Part shown: positions 5,286 to 12,714 of the stretch, piece after piece
Position numbering within the stretch: position 1 is the first letter of the stretch
How the letters are laid out: each line of letters opens with the position of its first letter
NCBI GenBank assembly: GCA_916720015.1
Contig: CAKAPZ010000015.1
Span: 1 to 12,886 of the forward strand
DNA length: 12,886 bases
Origin: an uncultured Atopobium sp.
GTDB lineage: Bacteria > Actinomycetota > Coriobacteriia > Coriobacteriales > Atopobiaceae
Reading direction: 5' to 3'
Program-made: the position numbers and the translations under genes
The notes under the pieces: model-generated
The model's database searches: none
What the model saw: the letters and a program-made list of their open reading frames with translations, nothing else
What the model was told of the DNA's origin: nothing

Positions 5286-7931
5286 TTACGCACCAAGCTT
5301 TGTTTTTGCAGCCTCAAGCGCAGCATTAATTCCTGCAGCATTTGAGCCACCTGCCTGCGCCATTGCTGGCTTACCGCCACCACGGCCACCAACAAGCTCT
5401 GCAATCTCTTTTACAATGTCTCCTGCCGAGAAACCCGCTGCAACTGCAGAATCAGTGGCACCTGCAAGCAGGGAAACCTTACCGTCAGCGGTTGCGGATG
5501 CAATGACGCAAGCAACAGGCTGGCCGTCAGATGCATCGCGGATGCCGTCCCATGCGGAGCGGAGTTCTTTGCCAGAAAGGCCCTCAAGCTTAGCAATTAC
5601 GCAGCTATAGCCATTAAGCTGAACAGCAGACTTAAGTGCTTCTGCTACCTGGTTGCTGCCTGCTCCGGTAAGAGCGGCCTCAAGCTTATGGTTTGCAGTG
5701 CGAAGATCTTGCTGCAGCTGCTCAACGCGGTCTGCAACAGCTGAAGGACGAACCTTCAGAGCTGCGGCAACCTCATCAAGTTGAGCCAGGCGCTCATCAA
5801 CGTACTCGATAGCGCCCATAGAAGTTACAGCCTCAATACGCCTTGAGTTAGAACCAACGGAGCTCTCAGAAATAATCTTGAAGAGGCCAAGGTCTGCAGT
5901 GTTCCGTGCATGGGTACCACCGCAAAGCTCACGAGAGAATGGAGTGTCTTCTGCACCAGCAGAGACAACGCGTACGACATCACCGTACTTCTCGCCAAAG
6001 AGTGCAACAGCACCAGCGGCCTTTGCATCCTCAATGCTCATAATCTGAGTAACAACAGGCTTAGCAGCAAAGATTTCTGCGTTTACCATGCCCTCAATGC
6101 GATCAAGCTCATCTTTGGTAAGAGCCTCAAAGTGCGTAAAGTCAAAGCGCATACGATCTGGAGCAACAAGAGAACCAGCCTGGTTCACGTGGTCACCCAA
6201 AACCTTCTTAAGTGCAGCGTCAAGCAGGTGAGTTGCGGTGTGGTTGCGACGGATAAGCTCACGACGACCAGCGTCGATAGTTGCGGAGACAGAGTCACCA
6301 ACAGAGATGGTACCCTCCTCTACCACGCCAACATGGGACTCAAGGCCGCCGTCACGGTGCTTGGTATCAGTGACGTGAACGTAGAGACCAGGAGCTGTCA
6401 GCTTGCCGGTATCACCAACCTGGCCGCCCATCTCTGCATAGAAAGGCGTACGGTCAAGTACAACCTCAACCTCAGAGCCAGCAGAAGCGGACTCAACCTC
6501 CTGTCCATCCTGAACAAGAGCAACAACACGAACTCCGGAGAGCTCGTTGTTGTCGTAGCCGTCAAAGACGGTCTCATCAAGGCGGTCAGAGAGTGCAACC
6601 CAAATGCTCTGAGCGTTACCCCAGGCATCGCGGTTAGCAGACTTACGAGCGCGCTCACGCTGCTCAGTCATTGCAGCATCAAAGGCGTCCATGTCAACAA
6701 CGTGACCTGCATTTGCAGCAATCTCACGAGTAAGATCAATAGGGAATCCGTAGGTGTCGTGCAGAAGGAATGCAACCTCACCGGAAAGCTGTGCGCCATC
6801 CTCTAGCTGCTCAAGCTCTGCAGTGAGTTTAGACTCGCCTGCGTCAAGCGTAGCGCCAAAGCGCTCCTCTTCTGCAGTCAGAATGCCGTCGATAAGAGCG
6901 CTCTTCTCGACAAGCTCTGGATACTCTGCGCCAAGCAAAACAGCAACCTCATGTGCATACTCTGCCATGAAGGTGCCCTGAATGCCCAATAAGCGGCCGT
7001 GGTAGACAGCGCGACGGAGCAGGCGGCGAAGAATGTAGCTTCTACCCTCGTTACCAGGAAGAATGCCGTCGCCAATCATAAAGGTTACTGCACGAGAGTG
7101 GTCTGCAAGGATACGCAGGCTGCGGTCAATCTCATCAGTTGAGTGATACTTCTTACCAGAGAGTTTCTCGCCCAAAGAGATGAGGGTACGCATGATGTCA
7201 CCCTCGTAATTGGTGCCCTCATGCTGCATGATGGCTGCGATACGCTCAAGGCCCATGCCGGTATCGATGTTGCGGTGAGGAAGCTCAGGTAGAGAACCAT
7301 CTTCCTGGCGATCAAACTGAGTAAAGACGAGGTTCCAGAACTCAAGGTAACGGTCACCGTCGTCTCCAGGAGCCTCTCCCTCAAACTCAGGACCCTGGTC
7401 AAAGTAAATCTCAGAGCAAGGACCACAAGGACCAGTTGGACCAGCTGCCCAGAAGTTGTCCTCCTCGCCTAGACGGGTGATGTGATCTTCTGCTACGCCA
7501 AGAGACTTCCAAATCTCAATTGCCTCATCGTCGTCAGTAAAAACAGTAAAGTACAGGCGATCAAGAGGCAGGCCAAGGTGCTCTGGAGAAGAAATAAACT
7601 CCATCGCCCAGGTGCATGCATCGCGCTTGGTGTAACCACCAAAGGAGAAGTTACCCAGCATCTCGAAGAATGAGAGATGGCGAGAGTCGCCAATGTTGTC
7701 AATATCGTTAGTACGAAGGCACTTCTGGCAGGAAGTGGTGCCAATCTCCTTCATAGTCTTGATGCCCTGGTAATACTCCTTGAACTGGTTCATGCCAGCA
7801 TTAGCAAGAAGCAGTGAAGGGTCAGAAGGGACCAGAGATGAAGAAGGATAGCGCTTGCAACCCTTGCTCTCAAAGAAGCTTAGGAAGTCATCACGAATCT
7901 CTGCTGTTGTCATTGTTTTATAGTCAGCCAT
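5286..7931 (-). CDS. alaS: Alanyl-tRNA synthetase
   Basis: An 881-residue class II synthetase, full length for the family (about 875). It charges tRNA-Ala and edits Ser/Gly mischarging. Residues 1-265 hold the aminoacylation core (SLLLANAGMNQFK, SFFEMLGNFSFG, GPCGPCSEIYFD, and NIDTGMGLER at 221-230); 265-465 the helical tRNA-recognition part; about 480-720 the editing domain with the zinc site HTATH (564-568) and C670/H674 in ELCGGTHARNTADLG; about 740-881 the C-Ala domain with its Gly-rich GGRGGGKPAMAQAGG. ATG at 7931 is chosen because GGAGAAG (7944-7938) precedes it; a TTG at 7952 in frame is less likely. It starts 25 bases after the AI-2E permease stop with no terminator between, so it is likely read from the sigma-factor operon at least in part. 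No T-box or long leader is present. Confidence 0.97.
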   Translation of the reverse strand: MADYKTMTTAEIRDDFLSFFESKGCKRYPSSSLVPSDPSLLLANAGMNQFKEYYQGIKTMKEIGTTSCQKCLRTNDIDNIGDSRHLSFFEMLGNFSFGGYTKRDACTWAMEFISSPEHLGLPLDRLYFTVFTDDDEAIEIWKSLGVAEDHITRLGEEDNFWAAGPTGPCGPCSEIYFDQGPEFEGEAPGDDGDRYLEFWNLVFTQFDRQEDGSLPELPHRNIDTGMGLERIAAIMQHEGTNYEGDIMRTLISLGEKLSGKKYHSTDEIDRSLRILADHSRAVTFMIGDGILPGNEGRSYILRRLLRRAVYHGRLLGIQGTFMAEYAHEVAVLLGAEYPELVEKSALIDGILTAEEERFGATLDAGESKLTAELEQLEDGAQLSGEVAFLLHDTYGFPIDLTREIAANAGHVVDMDAFDAAMTEQRERARKSANRDAWGNAQSIWVALSDRLDETVFDGYDNNELSGVRVVALVQDGQEVESASAGSEVEVVLDRTPFYAEMGGQVGDTGKLTAPGLYVHVTDTKHRDGGLESHVGVVEEGTISVGDSVSATIDAGRRELIRRNHTATHLLDAALKKVLGDHVNQAGSLVAPDRMRFDFTHFEALTKDELDRIEGMVNAEIFAAKPVVTQIMSIEDAKAAGAVALFGEKYGDVVRVVSAGAEDTPFSRELCGGTHARNTADLGLFKIISESSVGSNSRRIEAVTSMGAIEYVDERLAQLDEVAAALKVRPSAVADRVEQLQQDLRTANHKLEAALTGAGSNQVAEALKSAVQLNGYSCVIAKLEGLSGKELRSAWDGIRDASDGQPVACVIASATADGKVSLLAGATDSAVAAGFSAGDIVKEIAELVGGRGGGKPAMAQAGGSNAAGINAALEAAKTKLGA

Positions 7932-7956
7932 AAAGTACTTCTCCGTATTCAAATAA

Positions 7957-9339
7957 CTACTCTTTTGTACTGTCTGAGTCTACCGCATCTGACGATGGTT
8001 TATCTGGTTCCTTAGTAACTTCTTGAGTATTCCTAAAAAGTAACTGAGAAAAATCATGACCAAGAATCTTTGGCGCAGGAATTGGCGACTTGCTGCGCAC
8101 ATGAGCCGTAGTGTCTTGATCAACAAGACGCGACTCCTCAAAGAACTTTGGATCGTCTAGAGCGTCATATTCTGGAAGGATGGCGCCTGTCTCATCCACA
8201 TACTGCGTAGAATTAAAAAGTGCGCCATTTGGCGAGACAATCTGTCTACCTGAATACTTCTCAAAGAAGTACACAAAAATACCTCTTAGAGCTGCAGTCA
8301 AAGGAATAGCAAGAATAGTTCCAACCACTCCGCCAAGAGCACTACCAATAACAATGCCGACGAGCGAAAGGCCCGGATGGACTTTGACGCTGGTTGCCAT
8401 AACCAAAGGTGAGAGCACGTTATCAACAACGTTTTGAGCAACCATCAAGATAACAATGGTCCACACGGTCATGATGGGGTCTACCAAAATGCTCAGAATC
8501 AGAGCAATACCTGCCGAGAAAACCGGTCCAACTACAGGAATAATGTGGAAGATTCCTGTGACCATACCAATGAGAGCAGCATAAGGGTTGCCTAAAATCA
8601 AACAACCAAAGTACACAAGAACACCATTAACCGCAGAGGTAATGATAGTTCCACGCATATAGCCACTGGTAGATCTACTCAAGATTGCAAGAATAAGCCT
8701 AAACTCATTCTCTTTTTGAGGACCAGCAATAATGGCCATCTCACGAACAATAACGGGATAATCTTTAGCCAACCAATACGCAAGTACTAGACCCAAGAAG
8801 AAGACCATAAGCTGGTTTGCCATAGAAGAGATGTTGCCTAAAGCAGATGTGGAAAGCCAGCTCAAAATACCAGAAGCAACTGATATTCCAATACTTGATG
8901 CCTGTTCAATTACAAGTTCTACCGTCTGTCTAACAGCGGGGTTGCTCTGAGTGTCAAAGTTCTGCCAAAACTCCCTTGCCATTGCTCCTATCTGACTTGC
9001 ATACGAAGGAGCATTTCTGAGCAGCGTAGTAAGCTCAAATACCAATGGCTGGGCAATGAGAATAAGAAATCCTACTAGCACGATGAGCGTAAGAACAAGA
9101 GCTATAAGAGCAGAGATGCTACGTGGCACTCCCCTGTCTTCAAGCCAATTGGTAACAGGACTACAGACAAACGCAACAATAGCGCCAATGGCTAGCAGCT
9201 CAACAGCCTGTCCCAGGATACCAAGAACATGCAGTGCAAGTGCAAACAACGCAGCCAGACCAATGACTGTCCACACCATTAAGCCACGCTGTTTCCATCT
9301 CTGAACTGGATCGGAAAAATTTTGATGCTTTTGATCCAT
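7957..9339 (-). CDS. AI-2E family transporter (YhhQ/PerM-like permease)
   Basis: A 460-residue polytopic membrane protein. Hydrophobic segments lie at about 21-40, 43-60, 77-99, 173-192, 230-250, 255-285, 288-305 and 320-355, the eight-helix pattern of this family, with the family motif FHIIPVVGPVFS (264-275). The segment 100-170 between helices three and four is an extended extracytoplasmic or amphipathic region, as usual. The last 100 residues form a polar, acidic cytoplasmic tail that is longer than the core needs. Substrates differ among family members (autoinducer-2 export, Na+/H+ exchange), so the name should not be taken as function. Its ATG overlaps the sigma factor stop as TAATG, indicating tight translational coupling; that places it in the stress-sigma operon and suggests an envelope-stress or ion role. 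Confidence 0.9.
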   Translation of the reverse strand: MDQKHQNFSDPVQRWKQRGLMVWTVIGLAALFALALHVLGILGQAVELLAIGAIVAFVCSPVTNWLEDRGVPRSISALIALVLTLIVLVGFLILIAQPLVFELTTLLRNAPSYASQIGAMAREFWQNFDTQSNPAVRQTVELVIEQASSIGISVASGILSWLSTSALGNISSMANQLMVFFLGLVLAYWLAKDYPVIVREMAIIAGPQKENEFRLILAILSRSTSGYMRGTIITSAVNGVLVYFGCLILGNPYAALIGMVTGIFHIIPVVGPVFSAGIALILSILVDPIMTVWTIVILMVAQNVVDNVLSPLVMATSVKVHPGLSLVGIVIGSALGGVVGTILAIPLTAALRGIFVYFFEKYSGRQIVSPNGALFNSTQYVDETGAILPEYDALDDPKFFEESRLVDQDTTAHVRSKSPIPAPKILGHDFSQLLFRNTQEVTKEPDKPSSDAVDSDSTKE

Positions 9340-10193
9340 TAACGATTCACGCTTTCTGGGTCAATCTTTTCTTGAATACGCTTTAAGGTGCGACGAAGCA
9401 GCCTTGAAACCTGCACCTGAGAGATGTTGAGTTTCTCTGCAATCTCTACCTGGGTAAGACCTTCAACAAAACGCATACGAATAATCTCTTGTTCTCGTGG
9501 AGAGAAATCCCTGATAGCCTCTTCAAGAACAATACGGTCATCTGAACCAGCAAGATCTTCATCTTCGGTTACATACTGATCAATGATTGAAGGAGTCTCG
9601 TCTCCATCAGCACCAGAGCCTCCTCCCTCAAGAGGAACAGAGCTATAAGCACTGGAAGACTCCATAGCCTCAAGGACCTCTTCAACATTAGTGTCAAGAC
9701 GCTGGGCAATCTCTTCAATTGAAGGGCTTCTTTGCAGCTCTTTAGTCAAGTCATCAGTAACCTGATTAATCTTGGACGAAAGCTCCTGCAGACGTCGAGG
9801 AACACGTACCGACCAGCCCTTATCACGGAAGTGACGCTTAATTTCTCCCATGATGGTTGGCGTTGCATACGTTGTAAATTCAAGACCACGATCAGGCTCA
9901 AACCTATCAATTGCTTTGATAAGTCCAATAGTTCCCACCTGAATCAAATCATCAAGGGGTTCTCCACGGTTTTTGAACTTAGAAGCCAAAAAGCGCACGA
10001 GGTTTAAGTGACTCACAATGAGCTGGTCTCTTACCTCAGGATCTTTTGTTTCTTTATATTGAGCAAAGAGCTGGCGTGTTCTATCTTTATCCCAGGCCGG
10101 GGTACCTTTAGAAGCACGACGAGCAGCTCTTCTTGCGGCTTTCTGCTCTTCTGCAGATGCCTGTACTGCCTCGTTTGCTTCAGGTTTAGGCAT
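9339..10193 (-). CDS. RNA polymerase sigma factor, SigB/SigF/SigG type
   Basis: A 284-residue sigma-70 family group 3 factor. Residues 1-30 are a basic, Ala/Arg-rich leader; region 2 runs about 35-140 with DLIQVGTIGLIKAIDRFEPDRG (82-103, core binding and -10 melting), FTTYA and the region 2.4 stretch GEIKRHFRDKGWSVRVPRR; region 3 about 140-185; an acidic, Gly-rich linker about 186-220; region 4 about 228-275 with SPREQEIIRMRF and the helix-turn-helix TQVEIAEKLNISQVQVSRLLRR. It directs a stress or differentiation regulon by family analogy. The ATG at 10193 is preferred over the in-frame GTG at 10199: GGCGG lies five bases upstream of the ATG, and the ATG overlaps the anti-sigma stop by eight bases. 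Control by the upstream RsbW-like protein is inferred from coupling and from the known SigB/SigF arrangement. Confidence 0.94.
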   Translation of the reverse strand: MPKPEANEAVQASAEEQKAARRAARRASKGTPAWDKDRTRQLFAQYKETKDPEVRDQLIVSHLNLVRFLASKFKNRGEPLDDLIQVGTIGLIKAIDRFEPDRGLEFTTYATPTIMGEIKRHFRDKGWSVRVPRRLQELSSKINQVTDDLTKELQRSPSIEEIAQRLDTNVEEVLEAMESSSAYSSVPLEGGGSGADGDETPSIIDQYVTEDEDLAGSDDRIVLEEAIRDFSPREQEIIRMRFVEGLTQVEIAEKLNISQVQVSRLLRRTLKRIQEKIDPESVNR

Positions 10194-10569
10194 GTGCACC
10201 GCCAGAAATCTTTACAAGGTGAAGCGTGTAACCGTCGTCACTGAGCTCAAACTGGTCACAAATAGCAGAGAGCAGTAGTTCTACGAGCTCAAGTGGCTGA
10301 GAATTATCTGTCTCAGACTCAACTGGATCTTCATCACCCAAATCAAAATCAATAGCCATAGTATTGTCTTCGAGGGTAAACGTAATGTCTACAGAGTCTT
10401 TCTGAGTGCCACAAGCAAAGACAAAGCCCTCTTCTGCGGCCATTTTGACATCTTCGAGTTCATCAACGTTCATCTTGCACAAAACAGCAAGATTAGCAGC
10501 CATCATTCTGACTGAACGAGCAAATGTTGGATCTGCTGGAGCGGAAAGCTCAACAATTTTTTGTGCCAT
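10186..10569 (-). CDS. RsbW-like anti-sigma factor with a degenerate ATP-binding site
   Basis: A 127-residue protein aligning well by eye to RsbW/SpoIIAB (GHKL fold): the beta-strand start VELSAPADPTFARSVR, then DELEDVKMAAEEGFVFAC (36-53) over the RsbW 'DEIEDLKIAVSEACTNAV'. The Glu of the N-box is kept (E47), but the Mg2+-binding Asn falls on F51. The DxG of the G1 box survives as D76-L-G78, while the Gly-rich G2 region is replaced by QPLELVELLL. It is therefore likely to bind the sigma factor but doubtful as a kinase. The ATG at 10569 has AGGAG nine bases upstream, inside the end of the preceding gene; the stop overlaps the sigma factor ATG by eight bases, the arrangement of sigma/anti-sigma pairs. 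No anti-anti-sigma (RsbV) gene is nearby. Confidence 0.8.
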   Translation of the reverse strand: MAQKIVELSAPADPTFARSVRMMAANLAVLCKMNVDELEDVKMAAEEGFVFACGTQKDSVDITFTLEDNTMAIDFDLGDEDPVESETDNSQPLELVELLLSAICDQFELSDDGYTLHLVKISGGAHA

Positions 10570-10575
10570 TACAAT

Positions 10576-11187
10576 CTACTCCTCAGTCTTCTGAGAAGGC
10601 TCAGAACCATACTCGATATAGAACTGCTCAGTGCGAGCAGGCTTAGAATGCTTTGGCTTATCCTGAGAAAGCAAGGGAAGCTCTTCAAGGTACTCTTGAG
10701 CACGTTGTGCGCTCTGCTGAGCAGTTGCGGTTGCACCACTCAAGCGAGCCTGAGCAGCCTCAGCAAGCTTGGAAGGATTCAAAGATCCACCGAGGCCAGT
10801 TCCCAGCTTTGAAACAGACTCAACAACACCTGTTACCGCATCACTTGCAGCTTTGCTGACAGTGGCGGTTACAGCAGATGCTGCACCAGAAACGGTAGCT
10901 ACGTCACCAAGAACTACGTTGAGGCTCTCAAGAGAGGTATTAGCGTTCTCTGCAGCCTCATCAACCTTCTGCATAAGTGCAGGCAGCTGCTTAACAGTTG
11001 GATCAAGCTCATCAACCATGCCATCAATCTTTGAAATAACAGGCTGAATCTGCTCAATGGTGTTGTTAGCTGAGAGCGTAATCTCAGTAATTGACTTTCT
11101 TGTTGTTCTTAGGGTCAGAGCAACCTCGACAATAGCCCAAACACCAGCTACGGCTAAGACTACAAGGGCAATCTGTAAGTAATCCAT
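10576..11187 (-). CDS. DUF948-like membrane-anchored protein
   Basis: A 203-residue protein with one N-terminal membrane helix (about 5-25) and a long soluble part. Residues 30-95 are predicted helical with regular hydrophobic spacing and repeated Asn/Thr/Glu, resembling the methyl-accepting-like coiled coil of DUF948 proteins (general stress protein YtxG type); 96-165 are Ala/Ser/Thr-rich low complexity; 175-203 is a charged tail. Bacillus YtxG belongs to the SigB stress regulon, which agrees with the neighbouring sigma factor; the function of the family is unknown. ATG at 11187 has GAGGG nine bases upstream. The gene is separated from the RsbW-like gene by only six bases, so the two are almost certainly co-transcribed. 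Orientation of the soluble part (inside or outside) cannot be settled by eye. Confidence 0.82.
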   Translation of the reverse strand: MDYLQIALVVLAVAGVWAIVEVALTLRTTRKSITEITLSANNTIEQIQPVISKIDGMVDELDPTVKQLPALMQKVDEAAENANTSLESLNVVLGDVATVSGAASAVTATVSKAASDAVTGVVESVSKLGTGLGGSLNPSKLAEAAQARLSGATATAQQSAQRAQEYLEELPLLSQDKPKHSKPARTEQFYIEYGSEPSQKTEE

Positions 11188-11226
11188 CTATGCCATCCCT
11201 CAAAGCTAACGGTTACAGTTCTTTCT

Positions 11227-11232
11227 ATTCTA
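11227..11232 (-). promoter_or_regulatory. Candidate -10 element before the DUF948-like gene
   Basis: TAGAAT on the minus strand, 39 bases upstream of the DUF948-like ATG, in the 91-base gap after rarA. No convincing TTGACA-like box stands 16-18 bases upstream. A 5-bp hairpin (GGAGC 11258-11254 with GCTCC 11242-11238, 11-base loop) lies just upstream; without a T run it is not a convincing rarA terminator. Confidence 0.25.
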
Positions 11233-11278
11233 CCCGAGGAGCGACTTCTTAATGCTCCCACTTAACTAATTCAAAATC

Positions 11279-12610
11279 CTAAGCTTCCTCGTGACGATCA
11301 CGCTCTGTAGCTGCAATTCTCCACGCTTCCCAACCTCTTGGAGATGGCGAGAAGAACGCACCACGTTCAAGTCCCTCTGGAAGATAACGCTGCTCAATCC
11401 ACCCGCCAGGATAATTGTGAGGATAGAGGTAGTTGCCGTACTCTTCAGAACCAGGGCGTGTGCGGTCTCTTAAGTAACTTGGAACTTCTCGCCTTGGACC
11501 TGTTCTTACCTCGTGAAGGGCAGCGTCAATACCTGCTTCTGCAGCATTAGACTTTGGAGCCAGTGCCATATAAATAACTGCTTGGGCAAGGTTAATTCTG
11601 CACTCAGGGTAACCAATGACCTCGGCTGACCTAAACGCTGCATGTGCAATAAGCAGCGCTTGCGGGTCAGCATTGCCTATGTCCTCTGAAGCCAAAATCA
11701 TAATGCGACGAGTAATAAATTTAGGATCTTCACCTGCATCAATCATGCGCGCAAGCCAATACAGCGCTGCATCAGGGTCTGAGCCTCGCATGGACTTAAT
11801 AAACGCAGAGATAATGTCATAGTGCATATCCCCTGCTTTATCGTAGGGAAGTCCGCGACGAGGATTTGCCTCAAGAACGTTCTGCTTGGTAATAACAAGC
11901 GGCTCAGATGCTTTGCCATCAGCAGATTCTGGAACGTCAACCATCTGAGAAGCAAGCTCAAGAGAGGTTAAAGCTGCACGACCATCTCCGCCCGCAAGTG
12001 TCACAATCTCTTTGCGAGCATCTTCTTCCAAGACAAATGCGCCAGCCAGACCGTCTTCTGACTCAAGTGCTCGCTGAATAAGTTCATCGATTGCTGCATC
12101 TGACAATGCATGCAGCTCCACTACACGTGAACGAGAAATCAGGGCGCTATTGACCTCAAAGTAAGGGTTTTCTGTAGTAGCGCCAATAAGAACAACAATT
12201 CTATCTTCTACCGCGTGAAGCAGAGCGTCCTGCTGAGAGCGTGTAAAGCGATGAATCTCATCGATGAACAGAATGGTTCTTCTACCTGCTGTTAAAAGCC
12301 TTGACTCTGCAGCCTCAATCTCTCTGCGAAGGTCTTTAACAGTACCCGTAATTGCGGATACTTCCACAAACTCTGCGTGCGTTGTATGAGCGATGATGCG
12401 CGCAAGCGTGGTTTTACCGGTACCGGCCGGGCCGTACAACAAGACAGACGAGAGTGTATCGTGCTCGATGGCCTTACGCAGCCATGAGCCTGGACCAACC
12501 GCATCTTCCTGACCCACGTATCCATCAAGCGTGGTAGGACGCATGCGAGCTGCAAGTGGTGCATTAGCTTTTTTAGCGGCACGTTCCATGCCAGAAAATA
12601 AAGTATCCAT
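11279..12610 (-). CDS. rarA: Replication-associated AAA+ ATPase RarA (MgsA)
   Basis: A 443-residue protein of the RarA/Mgs1/WRNIP1 family, which acts at stalled replication forks in the cytoplasm. Residues 20-55 are the family entry segment (LAARMRPTTLDGYVGQ); Walker A is GPAGTGKT (60-67), Walker B LFIDEIHRF (114-122), sensor 1 GATTENP (143-149), and the arginine finger region SRSR lies at 159-162. The C-terminal tetramerisation domain is recognised by the YDKAGDMHYDIISAFIKSMRGSDPDAALYWLARM stretch split over about 255-290 and by PECRINLAQAVIYMALAPKSN, ending in LYPHNYPGGW. Length is normal. ATG at 12610 is the only start before the AAA core with a proper N-terminus; there is no Shine-Dalgarno at usual distance, and a TAAAAT box stands six bases upstream, suggesting a leaderless mRNA. 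Confidence 0.96.
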   Translation of the reverse strand: MDTLFSGMERAAKKANAPLAARMRPTTLDGYVGQEDAVGPGSWLRKAIEHDTLSSVLLYGPAGTGKTTLARIIAHTTHAEFVEVSAITGTVKDLRREIEAAESRLLTAGRRTILFIDEIHRFTRSQQDALLHAVEDRIVVLIGATTENPYFEVNSALISRSRVVELHALSDAAIDELIQRALESEDGLAGAFVLEEDARKEIVTLAGGDGRAALTSLELASQMVDVPESADGKASEPLVITKQNVLEANPRRGLPYDKAGDMHYDIISAFIKSMRGSDPDAALYWLARMIDAGEDPKFITRRIMILASEDIGNADPQALLIAHAAFRSAEVIGYPECRINLAQAVIYMALAPKSNAAEAGIDAALHEVRTGPRREVPSYLRDRTRPGSEEYGNYLYPHNYPGGWIEQRYLPEGLERGAFFSPSPRGWEAWRIAATERDRHEEA

Positions 12611-12616
12611 GCAGCT

Positions 12617-12622
12617 ATTTTA
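12617..12622 (-). promoter_or_regulatory. Candidate -10 element giving leaderless rarA mRNA
   Basis: TAAAAT on the minus strand ends six bases before the rarA ATG, which places the expected transcription start on the A of the ATG. No AGGAGG-like site exists at the usual distance (the only purine cluster, GACGGGG, ends 12 bases upstream and overlaps the spacer). A clear -35 box is not seen. Confidence 0.4.
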
Positions 12623-12714
12623 CCCCGTCTCAAACATAAAAGCTTGGCGAGAAACCCGCTCAACACAAATGCTCTTTAAGTGGCCCAACTATTGCACTTT
12701 GACCGACCCCAGTC

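Noticed and set aside
5910-6806. A 298-codon open frame on the plus strand, opposite alaS
   Set aside because: It lies wholly antisense to the strongly conserved editing and middle domains of alaS, shows no recognisable motif, and has a Cys/Asn/Ser-rich composition typical of a shadow frame.
7932-7956. T-box or other leader control of alaS
   Set aside because: Only 25 bases separate alaS from the preceding gene; there is no room for a T-box and no antiterminator or terminator pair.
9339-10199. GTG at 10199 as the sigma factor start
   Set aside because: The GGCGG purine-rich site sits directly against this GTG, whereas it has a usable five-base spacing to the ATG at 10193.
11238-11258. Terminator after rarA
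   Set aside because: The stem is only five base pairs with an 11-base loop and has no T run after it.
11227-11270. SigB-type promoter (GTTAAG ... GGGTAG) before the DUF948-like gene, which would mean autoregulation
   Set aside because: The two boxes are about 25 bases apart, much more than the 12-17 of SigB/SigF promoters, and the -35 match is poor.
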